Shown here in pieces: positions 22,707 through 38,497 of a DNA stretch of 64,000 nt. The stretch covers positions 2,993,501 through 3,057,500 of the forward strand of contig CM021314.1 of the NCBI GenBank assembly GCA_010645155.1, read 5' to 3'. Positions within the stretch are counted from its first letter, which is position 1. Each line of letters opens with the position of its first letter. The stretch is from Tigriopus japonicus. Lineage: Eukaryota > Arthropoda > Copepoda > Harpacticoida > Harpacticidae. Position numbers and translations under genes: made by a program. The notes below the pieces were generated by a model that was given only the letters and a program-made list of their open reading frames with translations, was not told where the DNA came from and made no database searches.

Positions 22707-25386
22707 TCATGGCAACTCTGAAATTTCAGGAAGTTACCTGGCGTTGGCTTGCCTGAAAGGGTCTCGATCTCTTGGGCCTCATTTCAAAATGGCATTGTTT
22801 TATTGAAATGTCAGATTTATGAACTTTGACGTGTTTTTTATCCTTCACTCTTGACCTGGCTCCTTACCTATTTTAAGTGGAATTGAATAATGGATTGAAA
22901 TTTTTGTGATAAGATCAAACAACTTAAAGTTGAGGCAATATGTCAGTTGGTAGTGATTTTGAAAAAGTGACAAAATACTGTATGTTTCTTTCTGTATGCA
23001 AGAGCTTCCATTACTAACCAAGTACGGAAACTTAAGCCAAGCTGTCAATACTTTCCATTAGTCTACACTTCAAATAATTCATCAGGTACTATACAAAAAT
23101 TTGTTGCCATGTTTCATGTATGACACATTTATGATACTAGATTCACCAAACATTTTTTATATTTGTTTCAGCAAATATTTGTCAAGTTCTTTGATGAATT
23201 ATTTGACGCTTAGACTAGAAACAATGTCAAGTTCAGGGGTCGGCAAACACTTGGCCTCAGCCCAAACCATGTTCCAAATTAACGTGTCCTCTTAAAGTTT
23301 CCACAACTCGAAATTCAGTATTTGTTAAAGAAAAGTACACCTCAATCTTACCATCTTACTGCAAGTATTCAATTACGAACTCTAGGAACTAGCCATGGGC
23401 TTCTGAAACTTAAAACAGCTTACTGCCACCAATCAATCATGCCCAGACGCAATTTTTTGAGAATCTTGGAGGGTTCAGGAAAGTCTCAATGGTAGGTTGA
23501 AGAATAATTCTACCTTGAAGGTGGGTCCGCAGATTTATGAGAGTTAAGTTGTGGGCCATGTTACTCATTAACTTTTTTCTTATGTCCCTTCAATGTGTAT
23601 CAGGCTAAATTTGACGATTTGCCTCCAACGGTGTGGTCTGGATAGAGACCCTCAGGCAGAGATTGGCTGACAAAATCTATGAATGCCCAACCAACAGAGA
23701 TTGACGTTTTCCAATATGCGGGAGTCAAAAGTTCATGATTACAGGAAGCCTTTTCCTATCAGAAATACATCTGAACTATTTAGCTCATTTGATAGCTAAG
23801 TTTGGTTAGGGATAATCTTCAACCCTGCTAGAAATGTGTCTAAAGCAGTAATGACTTTTGGTGCCCCTTAATGAAAAAACACCCATTTATGAGGACTGGT
23901 AGACAGAGGGGAATAGGATTTCACATTGATAAATTGACAATCCCAGCTTACGACCTCTTGGTAAAAGCTTGCCCAAGTACATCACCATAAAGTCTACATA
24001 GAAGAACTACTCTGATTTGTTATTGAACTTCCTCAGAATCAGCTGAATGTTGAACTGAATGCTCTTGACCAATCTAAATCTTCAGACCAATCATCAGCAT
24101 GAACCATTGGTACCTTGTGTTAGCCTACAACGGCCAATATTTACCTCGGAGTATCTAGGTTTGCCAACCCTAGCTTACTTTACAAACTCTATTTGTGCCA
24201 GGTAGTTCATCCGAACTGAAAGTTTAGCCAACCTTAAAAAAAGGTGGCTAAATTGACACCATTTTAAACTAAATAGTCAAAAACAAAAAATCGAGTCAGT
24301 TCCACATCCCCAACAATGACGCAAATCACCTCAAAGGTAAATTGAGAGAACCGACTCGAATTTTTTTCCCCCAAATATAGGCTATGATTAAAGGAATGGG
24401 GAGTTTGGGTTATAAAAAACACGTTACTGAGCATTGACATATCCTTCTTTCTTTTTTCAACGTGATATATTTTTGTTGAGTCCAATGTTGGTTGACATGG
24501 CTTGTTCTTCGATAAATTATAAATCACCCTGTAATTGAAAGGAGTCTGCCCTCGTTGAACTTCAAGAACATTTAAACAATACAAAATCACAGAAAAATTT
24601 CATTGATAAGAGCTAAGAAACTAAGCTTCGACTAATTGAAGTAGATTTGTTAGTTGTAATATTGCAGAATTGAACCACTACAGTTCATCTTCAGCCACAA
24701 ATATAATCATTAGCGATGAAGCTGGTTCTTAACTTTCTGATAAAACAAACACCAGCTTGATTTCGAAATATTTTTGAAACTCGTAAGAGGTGGGGCGAAT
24801 TCTTAGCTCGTTTTCTTCCTTATACCACGAATTCTCATGGCCATTTTGTTTTAGAACTTTGCTTCACGAGTGCTTCAGCTTTTATGTCATGCAATCCGTA
24901 TCACTTTTGTGTACGTTTGTTAATGGTGAAAATTTCAATATGAGTGTTCGTGACTTAACACATTTGTGCTCAAAATTAGTTACCAGTCCCTAAGAATAAA
25001 AAATTCACGCTACTGAGCCTTGAAATTCTCAACAAAAACAAATAGAATTAATCACCTCAGTCCACACCGCATGGGCAACATTTCTTTGACAAGCTACTTA
25101 TCAATCAATCTCTTAAAATTGTGTTCGTTTTGAGAAAAATCCACTTTTAAAACCTGCTCTCTGTAGCATAATTTAAAAAGAGACGATAAAGGAATAGCTA
25201 TTAAAGGTCCCCACCATTGTCATTAAGTTTTCTTCTAACAAGATTTTACAATAATTAAAGTTTTGGAAAAACGTGCCTACTTAAAATCAACGAATTCCAA
25301 TCTTTTGCAACAAGTACTTTTGAATCAGGATTGACGGTGTTAAAAGTTAACCTAAAAATGGCGATGAGAGTTCGTGGTCAAAAAGC
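22707..25386. other. Intergenic, 5' flank of SOX gene
   Basis: No supported gene on either strand. CAGGGGTCGGCAAAC at 23234 is the left end of a fragmentary hAT-like element of the family at 31913. The remainder is AT-rich and unremarkable. Confidence 0.45.
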
Positions 25387-25435
25387 CACGAGCTAACCAA
25401 TTGCTATCATAATGCTAGCAATTGGTCAGCTCGTG
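25387..25435. repeat. 49-nt palindrome over the MGA-like stop codon
   Basis: CACGAGCTAACCAATTGC at the left end is complementary to GCAATTGGTCAGCTCGTG at the right end with one mismatch, and only a short loop lies between. The TAG ending the MGA-like frame (25415-25417) lies inside it. Confidence 0.75.
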
Positions 25436-28400
25436 TCTATGTAATGTTACTGAGTAACATTCCCTTAAAAAGGATTTAGGTAAATCTTTCAAATGTCTTA
25501 CCTTTCCCAGAATGGTTGGGTTTTGGATGGGAGGGGTTGTATCAGGGATTTGCGTGGAACCAGCGGATGACGAGTTTGCTTGATCAAGAGAAGAGCTCTT
25601 CACGCCCTTCTTCCCATCGGGATCTTTTTCCTCCAGATCAAGTTGCTTGATGACGGCTTTAACGCTCATTAAAACACGTTTCTTCTCCTCCTTTGGTGCA
25701 CCGATAAGGGCATTTTTTAGCTTGGTAAATACATCCCGCCTTTCTAGCTTCAACTTGGTTTTGGTGGTCTCTAATACCCTTTCTTCAGCCTTGAGCATTT
25801 GAATTTCATCCATAGCTTTGGACAAGATCTGACTTTGAGACAACTGTTTCGTGGGTTTCATCCGACAGGTCTTGACGGCGAGCTCATAAAAGAGCTTTGA
25901 TAGTTCAGCATGCTCAGATTTTGAATTCAGAAGATACGCCAAGCCTTGTGATCCACTTGGATTGATGAATGATGAGACGCCCACAAGTTGCTCTTTCTTC
26001 CCATTAGGTTTGGATGCAAGAGGAGCACCTATCAAGGACGACATTGGCTTAATGGCCAGCCTTGGAGGTGAGCGAGTTGGTGGTTTCTTCCTCATTGAGG
26101 TTTCTTCAGTCGACGAGGTGAACTCTTTGATCCACAGACCAGCATTATCGGTGCTACTGCAGAACACGAAATGATTCGGAAATGTAGGATGAGGAAACGT
26201 GACCATTCCAGAGGGGCGTTTTCGGCACACAACCTTTCTATTTCCAACATGCAGCATAATGATGTCTCCAGTCATGCTATTTGCTGAAGAGTTGTACACA
26301 ATCTTGCCAAACTGAGATGTCGGCAAGTTTGTATATGGCACGGTTTTGGCATTGAAATTCGGACCAATAGGACCCGAAGGGCTTATCGATGAACTCTCCT
26401 CTATGGTGACTACCTCGGTCTCACATCCTTTTGAGACTACGTTGGGTACTGAGCCCGACACAGACACGTTTCGCTTCATTTCTCGTTGGATCTTAGTTTC
26501 TCCATAAATGACAGCTTGGTCGCTCATTGAAGTGAGAAGTTCGTTTACTACTTGGTTATTTTCTTTCATCACTGCTTTCAAGTGGTCTTTTGAGTTTAGA
26601 GTGTCGGAAAGTACTTGGATATCATCATCATCATCATCTGCTAGGGAGGGGGCAGGTCTGACTTGACTGCTTCCGGCACTGCTTTTATCACCATCAGAAA
26701 TTTCTTGAATCTCTTCATCATCCTCAAGATCTATTACTTCCTTCGGAGATTCTGCTATCTTTTGGACAGAAAACGGCCCCACAAAGACATGAGTGTCTAA
26801 TCCTGGAACGGCATATACCCCAAAATGGCTGACTTCTTTGGAGACTGGAATCGGAATTCGAACAGTTGTTGATTCTTTCTTGGCTAATGCCGCAGCTTGT
26901 TTCAAGACCGCTGTTTTTAGGGCCAAAGTTGTATCAGGAATATGAATTGAGCCAGATTCCTTATCAATGCGAATGATGAACCAATGTTGAGTGCTGGATG
27001 TGGGAGGTAGTTTGATTTGCATGGTCTGCAGCCCTGATCTTTCCAATGTAATTAGATTTCTACCCAAGGCTAGTTTTTGCACTTCAGTATCTCCATTGAT
27101 GTTTGTAGGCAAGGAGGTCTCAACAACAGGTTGTTTGGTTTTTTTCGTAGAATCCGATTTGGATCTCCTCTCAATTGTTCCTGAAAATTCCCAAGCCAAT
27201 CCATTGTGGGTAAGTATGGCGTACTTACAACCCTCCCCAGGGCCAGCTGCTCTGAAAATGTCCCGAATTTGTTGTGGAACTTTGACGTAATCAACTGGTG
27301 GTATGTCTTTCAAGTTGATGGCGTCAATAACATAGGGAGAGTCTGCAGCTTTGGTGATAAACACAAGAGATCTGGAAACTCTTTCATAGAGGTAAAGTTT
27401 TATGTTTGATTGATCAAACTCTTCTTTCAATGTTGTCCACTTCACATACTGAATAGCTCCTTTGGGACGAGCTTCAAGATGGATGCGGTTCGAGTACAAA
27501 CGATCATCGGGAATATTTTTGCTATTCAAGGGACCTAAAAGATCCATTTTGGGCACCTTCTGAACAACCACTTTGTGTGTTGGCTTTAGTCCGTCACTAG
27601 GAGTAATTTTATAACCAAATGTTCTTGCCGAGTAATCATTGAGACTGTGTTGATATTGGTTGTCCTCAGATACAATATTAACATCTTCTTGGAAAACGGT
27701 GGATTTCAGCTTTGGGCCCTTGGGTTTGCTAACCATTTTTCTTAGATTCACATCAGGTCCATAATCAAGAGGATCTTTGTACCTGCCACAAGGGCAATTA
27801 TATTGGCAATGAATCATGCACCAGGGCTTCACAGTTGACGGTAATTTGAGTCTTGGAACAAGTACAGTGCATGCTTGGATGGTTTCATTTTCCAAGTGTT
27901 CCTGGACAGTACGAATGGCATCTTTGTCTAGAACACTGTATCCTCTAATATCTGGGTTCTTTTCGACAAGGATCAAATTCCTCCCACAGTGGTCACTCAT
28001 TACCGATTCCGCATCTTGATAACGAGATGGTATCTTCCGTTCCCTTTTGGTTCTACCTGAACTTCCGAGGAGCACAACATCTTTGCCGCTGGAAATGACA
28101 GTATTGTGAAACTTTCGCTCTTCAGCAGCCAAATGGCGCTGAGAGCTGGTACGAAGATTGGCAGCTCCTGCTGGAGAGATTCCAACTTTCTTGGAAGATG
28201 CATATGTGGCTGTGTCTTCGCTGCATGTGCAATGAAACATGCACTCCACTTTGCCACAATGACTAGGCGGAATCGCTTTCCCAGAGATACAATCACATAT
28301 GCATCCAAATCGACACCACACCTTGTCACAATCCACTTTGATGCAAACTTGGTCAGCTTCGTCAAACTCGTAGAAATTGACACCAAGGGACTTCAGCGCA

Positions 28401-31400
28401 CGCTTAACTTTGTGCAGTCTTGTCTTGGTCTTTTTCTCTCCGTTTTTGTTGGGGGTTCCTGACGGAGTTTGTGATCCTGAGGTTGGCGTTTGAGAACACG
28501 TTGGAGCTGGTTCCTCTTTTTCTTTACAATAACAGTTCTCGACATCACATGCATCAAACCCAGCAATAGGATTTTTCTTCCGCTCTTCAAATGCTTTCTT
28601 AAAGGCCTCACTAACAATAGCTTTCGTCTCAATGTCCAAGGGATTGCTCCGAGGAATGGGAGGGTGGTCCTTCCATTGTTGATGGATTGGACCTCTATTT
28701 GGATCTTCATTTTCTTCATCGTTTTCACTTGCATCAGAACACTCTTGTGTTTTCATGGGAGTCTCGGATAATTTCGGCTCTTCTTGACTTTTGGTTATAG
28801 GCTTAACTGAATCATTCAAATTAGAATTCTCCTCTACTAAGTCTGGATCTTCCTTGATGTCAGCATTATCCACAGGCGAAGTAATGGCATTGGGTTTTGG
28901 GGTATCTTGCTCCATTGGGGTGGTCTTCATTTCAGATGAGTTAATTGTTTCTTCAGGCTGGTCATCATCTTGCTCGTCGTTCAAAGCTCGATGAGTAATA
29001 ACTTTGTCGTATATTTTGTTAATTACATCGCGTCTCGTCATGGCAGCCTTCCTCTCGTCCTCTTCTCTTTGGCGTCTTTTCAATTCTCGGACATCAACTC
29101 TTTCAGTCACAACAGGACACTTCGAAAGGTTGGGAAGATCAACCATTGCTTTCAAGGCAAAATCCACATACTCAGAGTCCATAACGAAGGATTCTTCAAA
29201 TCCACCTAACTTTTTGGGCTCCAAGGATGGTACTGAAGTAATGTTGAAATGTGGAGCATTGCCTCTGGAACCTCCAATTGCCAGGAGTCTGCCCTTTTCC
29301 TTCAAAAATATGCTTGGTTTGCCCAAGCGCACATTTCTACCTTTCAGTAACTTCACATTGGACGACATTACCGTTGTGGCATCCTTACACAAGCTAGATA
29401 AAGGAACCAATCCGGTTCGACGCGTAATGAAGACCACACTATCATATGGCGGCTGGTGGATGTACTTGTCATGCGAGTGAGGTTTCAAGATATCCCTTGC
29501 ATCCACTTCCTCAAAATCGACACCAGATGGTTTGGGCTTCATCCGCGTCAACGACTTGTTCAAGTTTGAACCTCGTCTCCCGGGGATGCCTTTGGACCTA
29601 GGGGTTTGCCGAGGGTACATTTTCTCAATGGCAGCTACGCCATATTTCAAGATATCTTGTTCTAATGCCTCGCGCTTCTCGGATAGGGTCTTTGCTTTCT
29701 TCAATGGAGGACCTACGATGTTGGCAGTCTTCCGTTTGATTCCTAGTCCGGCCATGACTCCAATTGCCACGGACTCAAAATCAGGCAATGGCATTCCAGT
29801 TGTTCGTTCGGACACATAATCAGCACTTACTGAATGCGGTACTTGATAACTTATGCACAGTTTTGAATCATTGTTTAGGAAGTCGTCCAAAGTTGTGCTG
29901 GCGCAGATATCTTGAATCGATTCTCTAGGCTTGGTCTCATTTTGCCTGAAATATACATTATTTGGTGTTGTTGCTTTTACTGTAAATATTGCTTTTCATT
30001 GCCAGGCCCCACAAATAGTTATCACTCTAAAGCCTTATCTAACATATAAAATGGGACAATGTCACTTTAATTTTAGTTTGAGCGAATATTTTTCAACGTT
30101 TTGATGAATTGGAGCACTTCTTTGGAAAAGATTCCGGCGGAATAGGGTTAACCTAATCAAACGGCACTCAGTCAAGGTGTATGTTAAGCATGGAGGCCCT
30201 GGTCAGGAACCACTGTGCTTCAGAACGGATTTCAAAAGTACAAATTAGGTCCAATCATTGCATTGTGCTATTTTCCAACCAATTTACTGTTCCATTGAAT
30301 TTTCATTGTACTGATTGGACCCCCAAGGTATGGTTTGAAAGTGATCCTGGTTTGAGCCATCCTTGCCCTGGTTCAGGCGTTCAGTTTTGGACTTCTCGTA
30401 ACTCGAGTTTTATTCAAAAACTATAAATTTGCTCGAAAAGAGCAATTAAATATTACTTATATATTGGTCGCACAATGTTGAGTGCAGATATGTTTTTTTT
30501 TGTTCAATCAACATCATCCCAGAATGCTGATCCCAAGTTATCATCAAGCAGGAATCAGTATGCAAGAAAATGTCGGCAGAGCAAAATTAGCATGTAACTG
30601 TATCATTTCAAAATTAATGTTTTATTCGTTTCCCTTCTTTGACTGCCATTGTGCAACCCAAGTATTCTTCAATATTTTTCACCCAAGCTCAAATAAAGGG
30701 TTCAAAAATGAAACTCAATGTCATTTCAAAGGCCACAAGAAGCTTAGAGAGCAGGGGTCGGCAACAGCATTTGGAACAAGGTCCACCAAATTATACTTTT
30801 TTGTTGTCAGGGGCCCGTATAGTAACGATCAAAGAGTGTGGGCTCACGAATAGCACTATGGATGGCTCGCAGGCCCACTCTTTTGGACCTTCTTTGAATC
30901 ATGGGGTTTCATGATTACACTACTTTTTGCATCAAATTTGCAACTTTAAGGATGAAAAATACCATCAAATTTTAACATCAAGATTTGTAAAGGTTCTTAG
31001 CACCGTAAGCTAAAAAGTAATCTTTTAAAATGAGCTGGCGTCAGCATGGTGCTGGGAGTTCCCAGGGTTCTTTATTGTAATATTCCTCAAATCTCCATTA
31101 TGCTTTGGAAAAATTTAAAATGAAAAGCAGGTCATGAGGGCAAAACAACTTGTTCATCCAAAGCCCAAAGTAGGTGCAGATTACCTTTAATCACGCGAGG
31201 AGTATGACTGAAACAACTGAAACAAGTCACTCTTTTCAGCCAAACCGTACCTTTCTAAAACATACATATTGCTAATCAAAACACTGACATTACTTTAAAA
31301 AGTGATGGTCACAAAAACAAGCAAAACACAGACCCATTGAGCAACAGCAGCACTTCCACCACCAGTGTGATTTTTTATGAACTTGTTTGTCCCCGTACTC

Positions 31401-33434
31401 TTTTCTTCTTGGGTTCTTTGGTAGAAAATTGGTAAAAAAAACTTTGGACAAGTTTTGTCTACCCAAGTGAAGAACCTCAAGGGAAGAAACGTCAACTCCG
31501 TCACCTTGTTTGGCTTTTTTGAAGCTTCAAATGTTTGCCGTTGTTGTCGGCACTATCAATCAGGAATTTTAAGTTTATAAGAAGTTTGATTCTGCAATCA
31601 ATTTATGTAGATCATGTCAATAAGAATTAATCCAGAAGAACAAGAAGAACCTCATGGGAAGAAGCGTCAACTCAGTCACATTGTTTGGCTTTTTTGAAGC
31701 TTCGGATGTTTGCCGTTATTGTCGCCCCTGTCAATCAGGAATTTCAAGTTAAAAAGAAATTTGATTTTGGAATTAATTTATGTGGATCATGCAAATAAGA
31801 ATTAATCCGGTCACAGTATCGCAAAATAAGATATGTCCAAGCCCCTGCATGGATTTTCAGTTCAAGGCTCTTGTTGGCTCCAGTTTTCTCTGCACTTCTT
31901 AGTTTTCTAGAGCAGGGGTCGGCAACCGCTGGGCCGCGGCCCACATATGGGCCCAAGGGTTATCGTTGGTGGGCCTACGAGCAATGAGGAAAGTCCTACA
32001 TAATCGGCCTATGCGACATCCATAGTATTGTCCTTGTGCCCAGAGTTCTTAGATTGTTAATTAGTGGGCCCATGAACTTGCCATCATCTGTAGGGTGGGC
32101 CTCGACTTCACCAAACCAAATTTGGTGAACCTTGACACATAAACGGTTGCCGACCCCCGGTCTAGGGCTTGGAAAAAAAGTTTTTGGGAGTCGAGCAAGG
32201 ATTCCAGACGTTTCAAGATGTAGAGTTGATTGCTGACGCGAATAAAAAGAGTACGAGCTGTTTTCAGAGCCCTCTAGACTCTCTGCTCGAAGACAAAACA
32301 ACCTTTTTCTCTTAGCTCTACAATGACGACGCTCCTTTCCCATGAGCATCTGTTTTCAGAATCAAGTACATGTTTCAACGATCTTTTTTTTCTTCAAATT
32401 GGAAACCTTTTCCAAATATTTGTTATATGCTTGGCTAAAATGACACAAGGCTAAAACCGTTTCCAATTTCCTATTTGAGCCAATTCATAACAAAGAAAAC
32501 AAAGACACACTAATGCAGGGGGCGCCGACGGAAACTGAGCCGCGGCCCGCCCAAAGTGATTTCTTCCGAGTCAAATAGCTTTAAGCAAGTCCCATATGAT
32601 GTCCCCTCCCCCAAATCATCCTTAGGAGAGTAGTTGAAGGCTTCGAGCTCTGACATAGTAGAAAGGAGGGGCTTTGAAGCCAGAAGGCTTTGTTGGGTGG
32701 GCCCCTGAGAGCGCAAACCCACATTTTCATGGGTCGGAATCCAAAAGCTGTTGCCGGCTATCACTACTACTTCACCAGGCATTTGGAACATGGGAAAAGG
32801 GAACATAATTGTAACAATGGACTTGACAAGTTCTTGGTTAAAACGTTCAAATTATTAAAAACAAGTGACTGCGTTACAACATTTGGGCCAGGGAAGCCCC
32901 ACAGGGCTGAAGGATTGAATGTTGTAATGGTTCAACCTTGAATGCAGATCCATTCAAGCATTCAAGTAAGATTTGTACAAAATTATGATTTTTCTCAAAA
33001 TATACTTTTTTTCATGCTGACCCTTTCCTTTGATAGTTTCACTTGGCAATGGTTTTTCCCTTTATGATATTGCTCTTTTCTCCATGAAAACAGCTGACCG
33101 GAGTCTTAATGAAATCTAGTTGTTTTGTGAGATTTCTGTCCATTTCATTTCAGAGTTCAACATTTCCATTCCTTTGTTTTGGTTTTGGTTTGTTTTCGTT
33201 CGCCGGTGAAAGTACCCTGACTTCTTCAAGTAGATACATATAGCACTAATCCGTTTGAACTTAAATAACTGGTTAGATGGCGCCCAAAACGCCGGAACTT
33301 AGTGTTTTGTGTCCACCAAGACATGAATCTCGTTTTCGTCGCTCTAATATACAAGTGAAGTTACATATTGTGCCGAGTACTTACGTCTTTTGGGTGGGCT
33401 CCCGTTCCCTTGCACCTTCCTCGTTGTCAGCCAT
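25415..33434 (-). CDS. MGA-like protein (DUF4801 domain, HLH, no T-box)
   Basis: Two exons (minus): 33434-33385, encoding MADNEEGAREREPTQK in an AAAATGG start context, and 29945 to the stop at 25415. The intervening intron is 3.4 kb and phases match, giving 1526 residues. Residues about 551-591 hold a cysteine-rich block (VWCRFGCICDC, then HCGKVECMFHCTC) that I recognise as the MGA conserved domain; WCMIHCQYNCPCG near 720 is a second cluster. Residues about 1359-1420 (ELSKLFYELAV, then SQSQILSKAMDEIQMLKAEE) resemble the helix-loop-helix of MGA but without a clear basic region. VIDLEDDEE and DDDDIQVLSD look like SUMO-interaction motifs. No T-box is present, unlike vertebrate MGA, which acts with MAX in a PRC1.6 complex. 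A strong donor (AAG|GTAAGA at 25502/25501) lies 87 bases before the stop, so the true C-terminus may be on another exon. Confidence 0.75.
30197..30372 (-). repeat. Dispersed ~170-bp short element, copy 2
   Basis: Reverse-complement copy of the element at 16797-16968. Shared words include AGTGGTTCCTG, GTCCAATCATTG and GGATGGCTCAAACCAGG when read on the minus strand. Confidence 0.65.
30752..30915. mobile_element. hAT-like short element, right end lost
   Basis: Begins CAGGGGTCGGCAACAGC and continues with GGCCCACTC-type words shared with the copies at 31913 and 40485. The expected GGTTGCCGACCCC end is absent. Confidence 0.5.
31471..31810. repeat. Tandem duplication, ~175-bp unit, 2 copies
   Basis: AGAACCTCAAGGGAAGAA at 31471 recurs as AGAACCTCATGGGAAGAA at 31646. 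Similarity continues through TTTGGCTTTTTTGAAGCTTC and AATTTATGTRGATCATG to AAGAATTAATCC. The offset is 175 bp. Confidence 0.75.
31913..32159. mobile_element. 247-bp hAT-like MITE with both ends
   Basis: Starts CAGGGGTCGGCAACCGC and ends ACGGTTGCCGACCCCCG, a clear inverted repeat. The flanking octamers TTCTAGAG (31905-31912) and GTCTAGGG (32160-32167) match at 6 of 8 positions, consistent with an old hAT target-site duplication. No coding capacity. Confidence 0.75.
32516..32757. mobile_element. Eroded hAT-like MITE
   Basis: GCAGGGGGCGCCGACGG and GAGCCGCGGCCCGCCC at the left and GCTGTTGCCGGC at the right resemble the ends of the 31913 element. No target-site duplication could be read. Confidence 0.45.
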
Positions 33435-34212
33435 TTTCTTTGTCTCTTGCGGGAAGTCACTCCCAAGCTTTTTTGGCTTGCGCTCGGATCGGAATTTAGG
33501 AGCTTTTTCCGCTTAGCCAAAGCAAGGTGACTCTTTCTCTGTACATACACGCAACCTCATCGTAGGGAATTTCTAGAAACGCCCAGTTCAGGTATATCAA
33601 ACCATCCAATGGATTCAAGTTTTGAGGTTGGTTCAAATCATTACCTGAGACATTCATAAGTTTATCTTTTGCTTATGATAATTCTGTGCTTAGAAAGGGC
33701 TTTTCCGAATATACGGTAATATAGTATGCTTCATTCTCACCCTGAGTGTTTCAGGCTTGCCAAAATGTCCCTTTGTAGTCAACGCGTAATTCCCAAAATT
33801 ACGTAACAAGACTCACCCCCTTTCACGTTACATATGCTCTATTAATTTTCTACACCCTAACCCCATGGTTACACCTCTTTACTCATAGCCTCAGCCTTTA
33901 TCCATCACTCTTCACAACCTATCACCATCTGACCTACTGGTTTTGGCCCCATTCTCGCTCCTGACTCCTCTTCCCTCTTCTTCTCTCTGAAAAGCGACCA
34001 CGTGCGTCCATTTTGAAAGCCGCGTCAGCTGACTTAGCAGCTCTCATTCTCACGTTTCCGCAGTTTCTTCAGCATATCGATCGGCTTTCGGCTTAGTGGC
34101 CAATACTCGTTCTCAAAATTTTCAATTGTGCATCTGGGGTTGTGGTTGGCTCCTTTTGTCACCGAGATTTATTGGGATTATCACCTTAAGACAGTAAAGC
34201 GCACTATTCAAC
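33435..34212. promoter_or_regulatory. Shared upstream region of MGA-like gene and HSPA9
   Basis: The two start codons face away from each other across this 778-bp interval, so both promoters and 5' untranslated regions must lie here unless there are non-coding upstream exons. Visible candidate sites are TTCTAGAA at 33571-33578 (a TTCnnGAA heat-shock dimer), CACGTG at 33999-34004 (E-box) and TGACTTAGC at 34030-34038 (resembling an antioxidant/MARE site) next to the palindrome GTCAGCTGAC. All are short words that occur by chance; none is verified. Confidence 0.45.
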
Positions 34213-37691
<3,479 letters not shown>

Positions 37692-38399
37692 GAAGGAAGT
37701 CTTCTGTTTCTGACACACATGTGTTTAATTCATTCTGGACTAGAAACCAATCCCCCCCTTCCCCGATTTCTTCGAGTTTCATTTGACGCATTTTGTTTTC
37801 GTCCCCGATATGAATGAGCTCATTCCTTCGTCTCCAAGTGCAAGACACGAGTTTTATTTTCTGTCCGTCAAACACTTGACCCCAAGGAATGTCTGTTGTA
37901 GGACCGCCCAAATCCCATCCCTCTCTCTCGTCACCATTTTTTATGTATGATAATCCATCTTTAGTGGCCAGTTCAGTTGTATTGCGTCTGCTAAAAAAGA
38001 AGTGCTGAAATACAATTTCAACTCTGAAGTCTGAGAAACGTGTCTTTTTCGTCTAAAAGCATTGCATCACTTCAGTAATCCGTTTATTCGGACAGTAAAA
38101 TCATAAAAGCAAGAATTAAGTCAATTAATTTGAGTTGGACAATTTGACCCACATTCGAAATATTCCGATACCATAGCAATTTTTTCTCACTTTATTTGTG
38201 TTTTTAGGTATTATATTTCCATTTTTTCTGACATTTAATGGTTGAAGGATGACAAAATAGAATTAAATACCGCAAAATTTTGTGAGTTAACCCACATCTA
38301 TTTGACTAAAGAAAAAAACAGGTGAAACATCAGTTGGTTGGTTCAATAAGGTACGAATGTATTTTAATCAATAACTTTCAGAATTAACAAACATAAATC

Positions 38400-38497
38400 T
38401 TAAAACCATACTTTAATAACACCATCCCGCGAGCCAGTAACCACATACCATCGCTTTGAATCGCACATAGTCGTGCTGGAGATCCAATTATGGTGCC
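38400..38497 (-). CDS. Last exon of a WD40 protein, probably VPS15/PIK3R4
   Basis: A minus-strand exon with acceptor TTTTCTAG before 38497 and TAA at 38400-38402. It encodes a final WD40 blade: HHNWISS..., then VVTGSRDGVIKVWF and stop. The spacing and the ending SRDG..KVW match the end of VPS15 (PIK3R4), the regulatory kinase-like subunit of the class III PI3-kinase VPS34 complex, which as I recall ends in a TASRDGIVKVWK-like string. The exon starts at phase 1. No upstream exon was found on the minus strand to about 46 kb, so the rest is either behind a long intron, in repeat-disrupted sequence, or lost. It converges on HSPA9, about 700 bp from its stop. Confidence 0.5.

Larger units (their letters stand above)
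29946..33384 (-). other. Intron 1 of the MGA-like gene, repeat-filled
   Basis: This is the long first intron implied by the donor after 33385 and the acceptor (ATATTTCAG) before 29945. It carries at least five repeats, listed separately: a short element at 30197, hAT-like relics at 30752, 31913 and 32516, and a tandem duplication at 31471. No other gene was seen inside it. Confidence 0.6.

Noticed and set aside
33277..33550. Open frames around the MGA-like first exon, including MYVQRKSHLALAKRKK on the minus strand
   Set aside because: The frame starting MADNEEG has the better start context and its phase at the donor fits the next exon; the others do not join.
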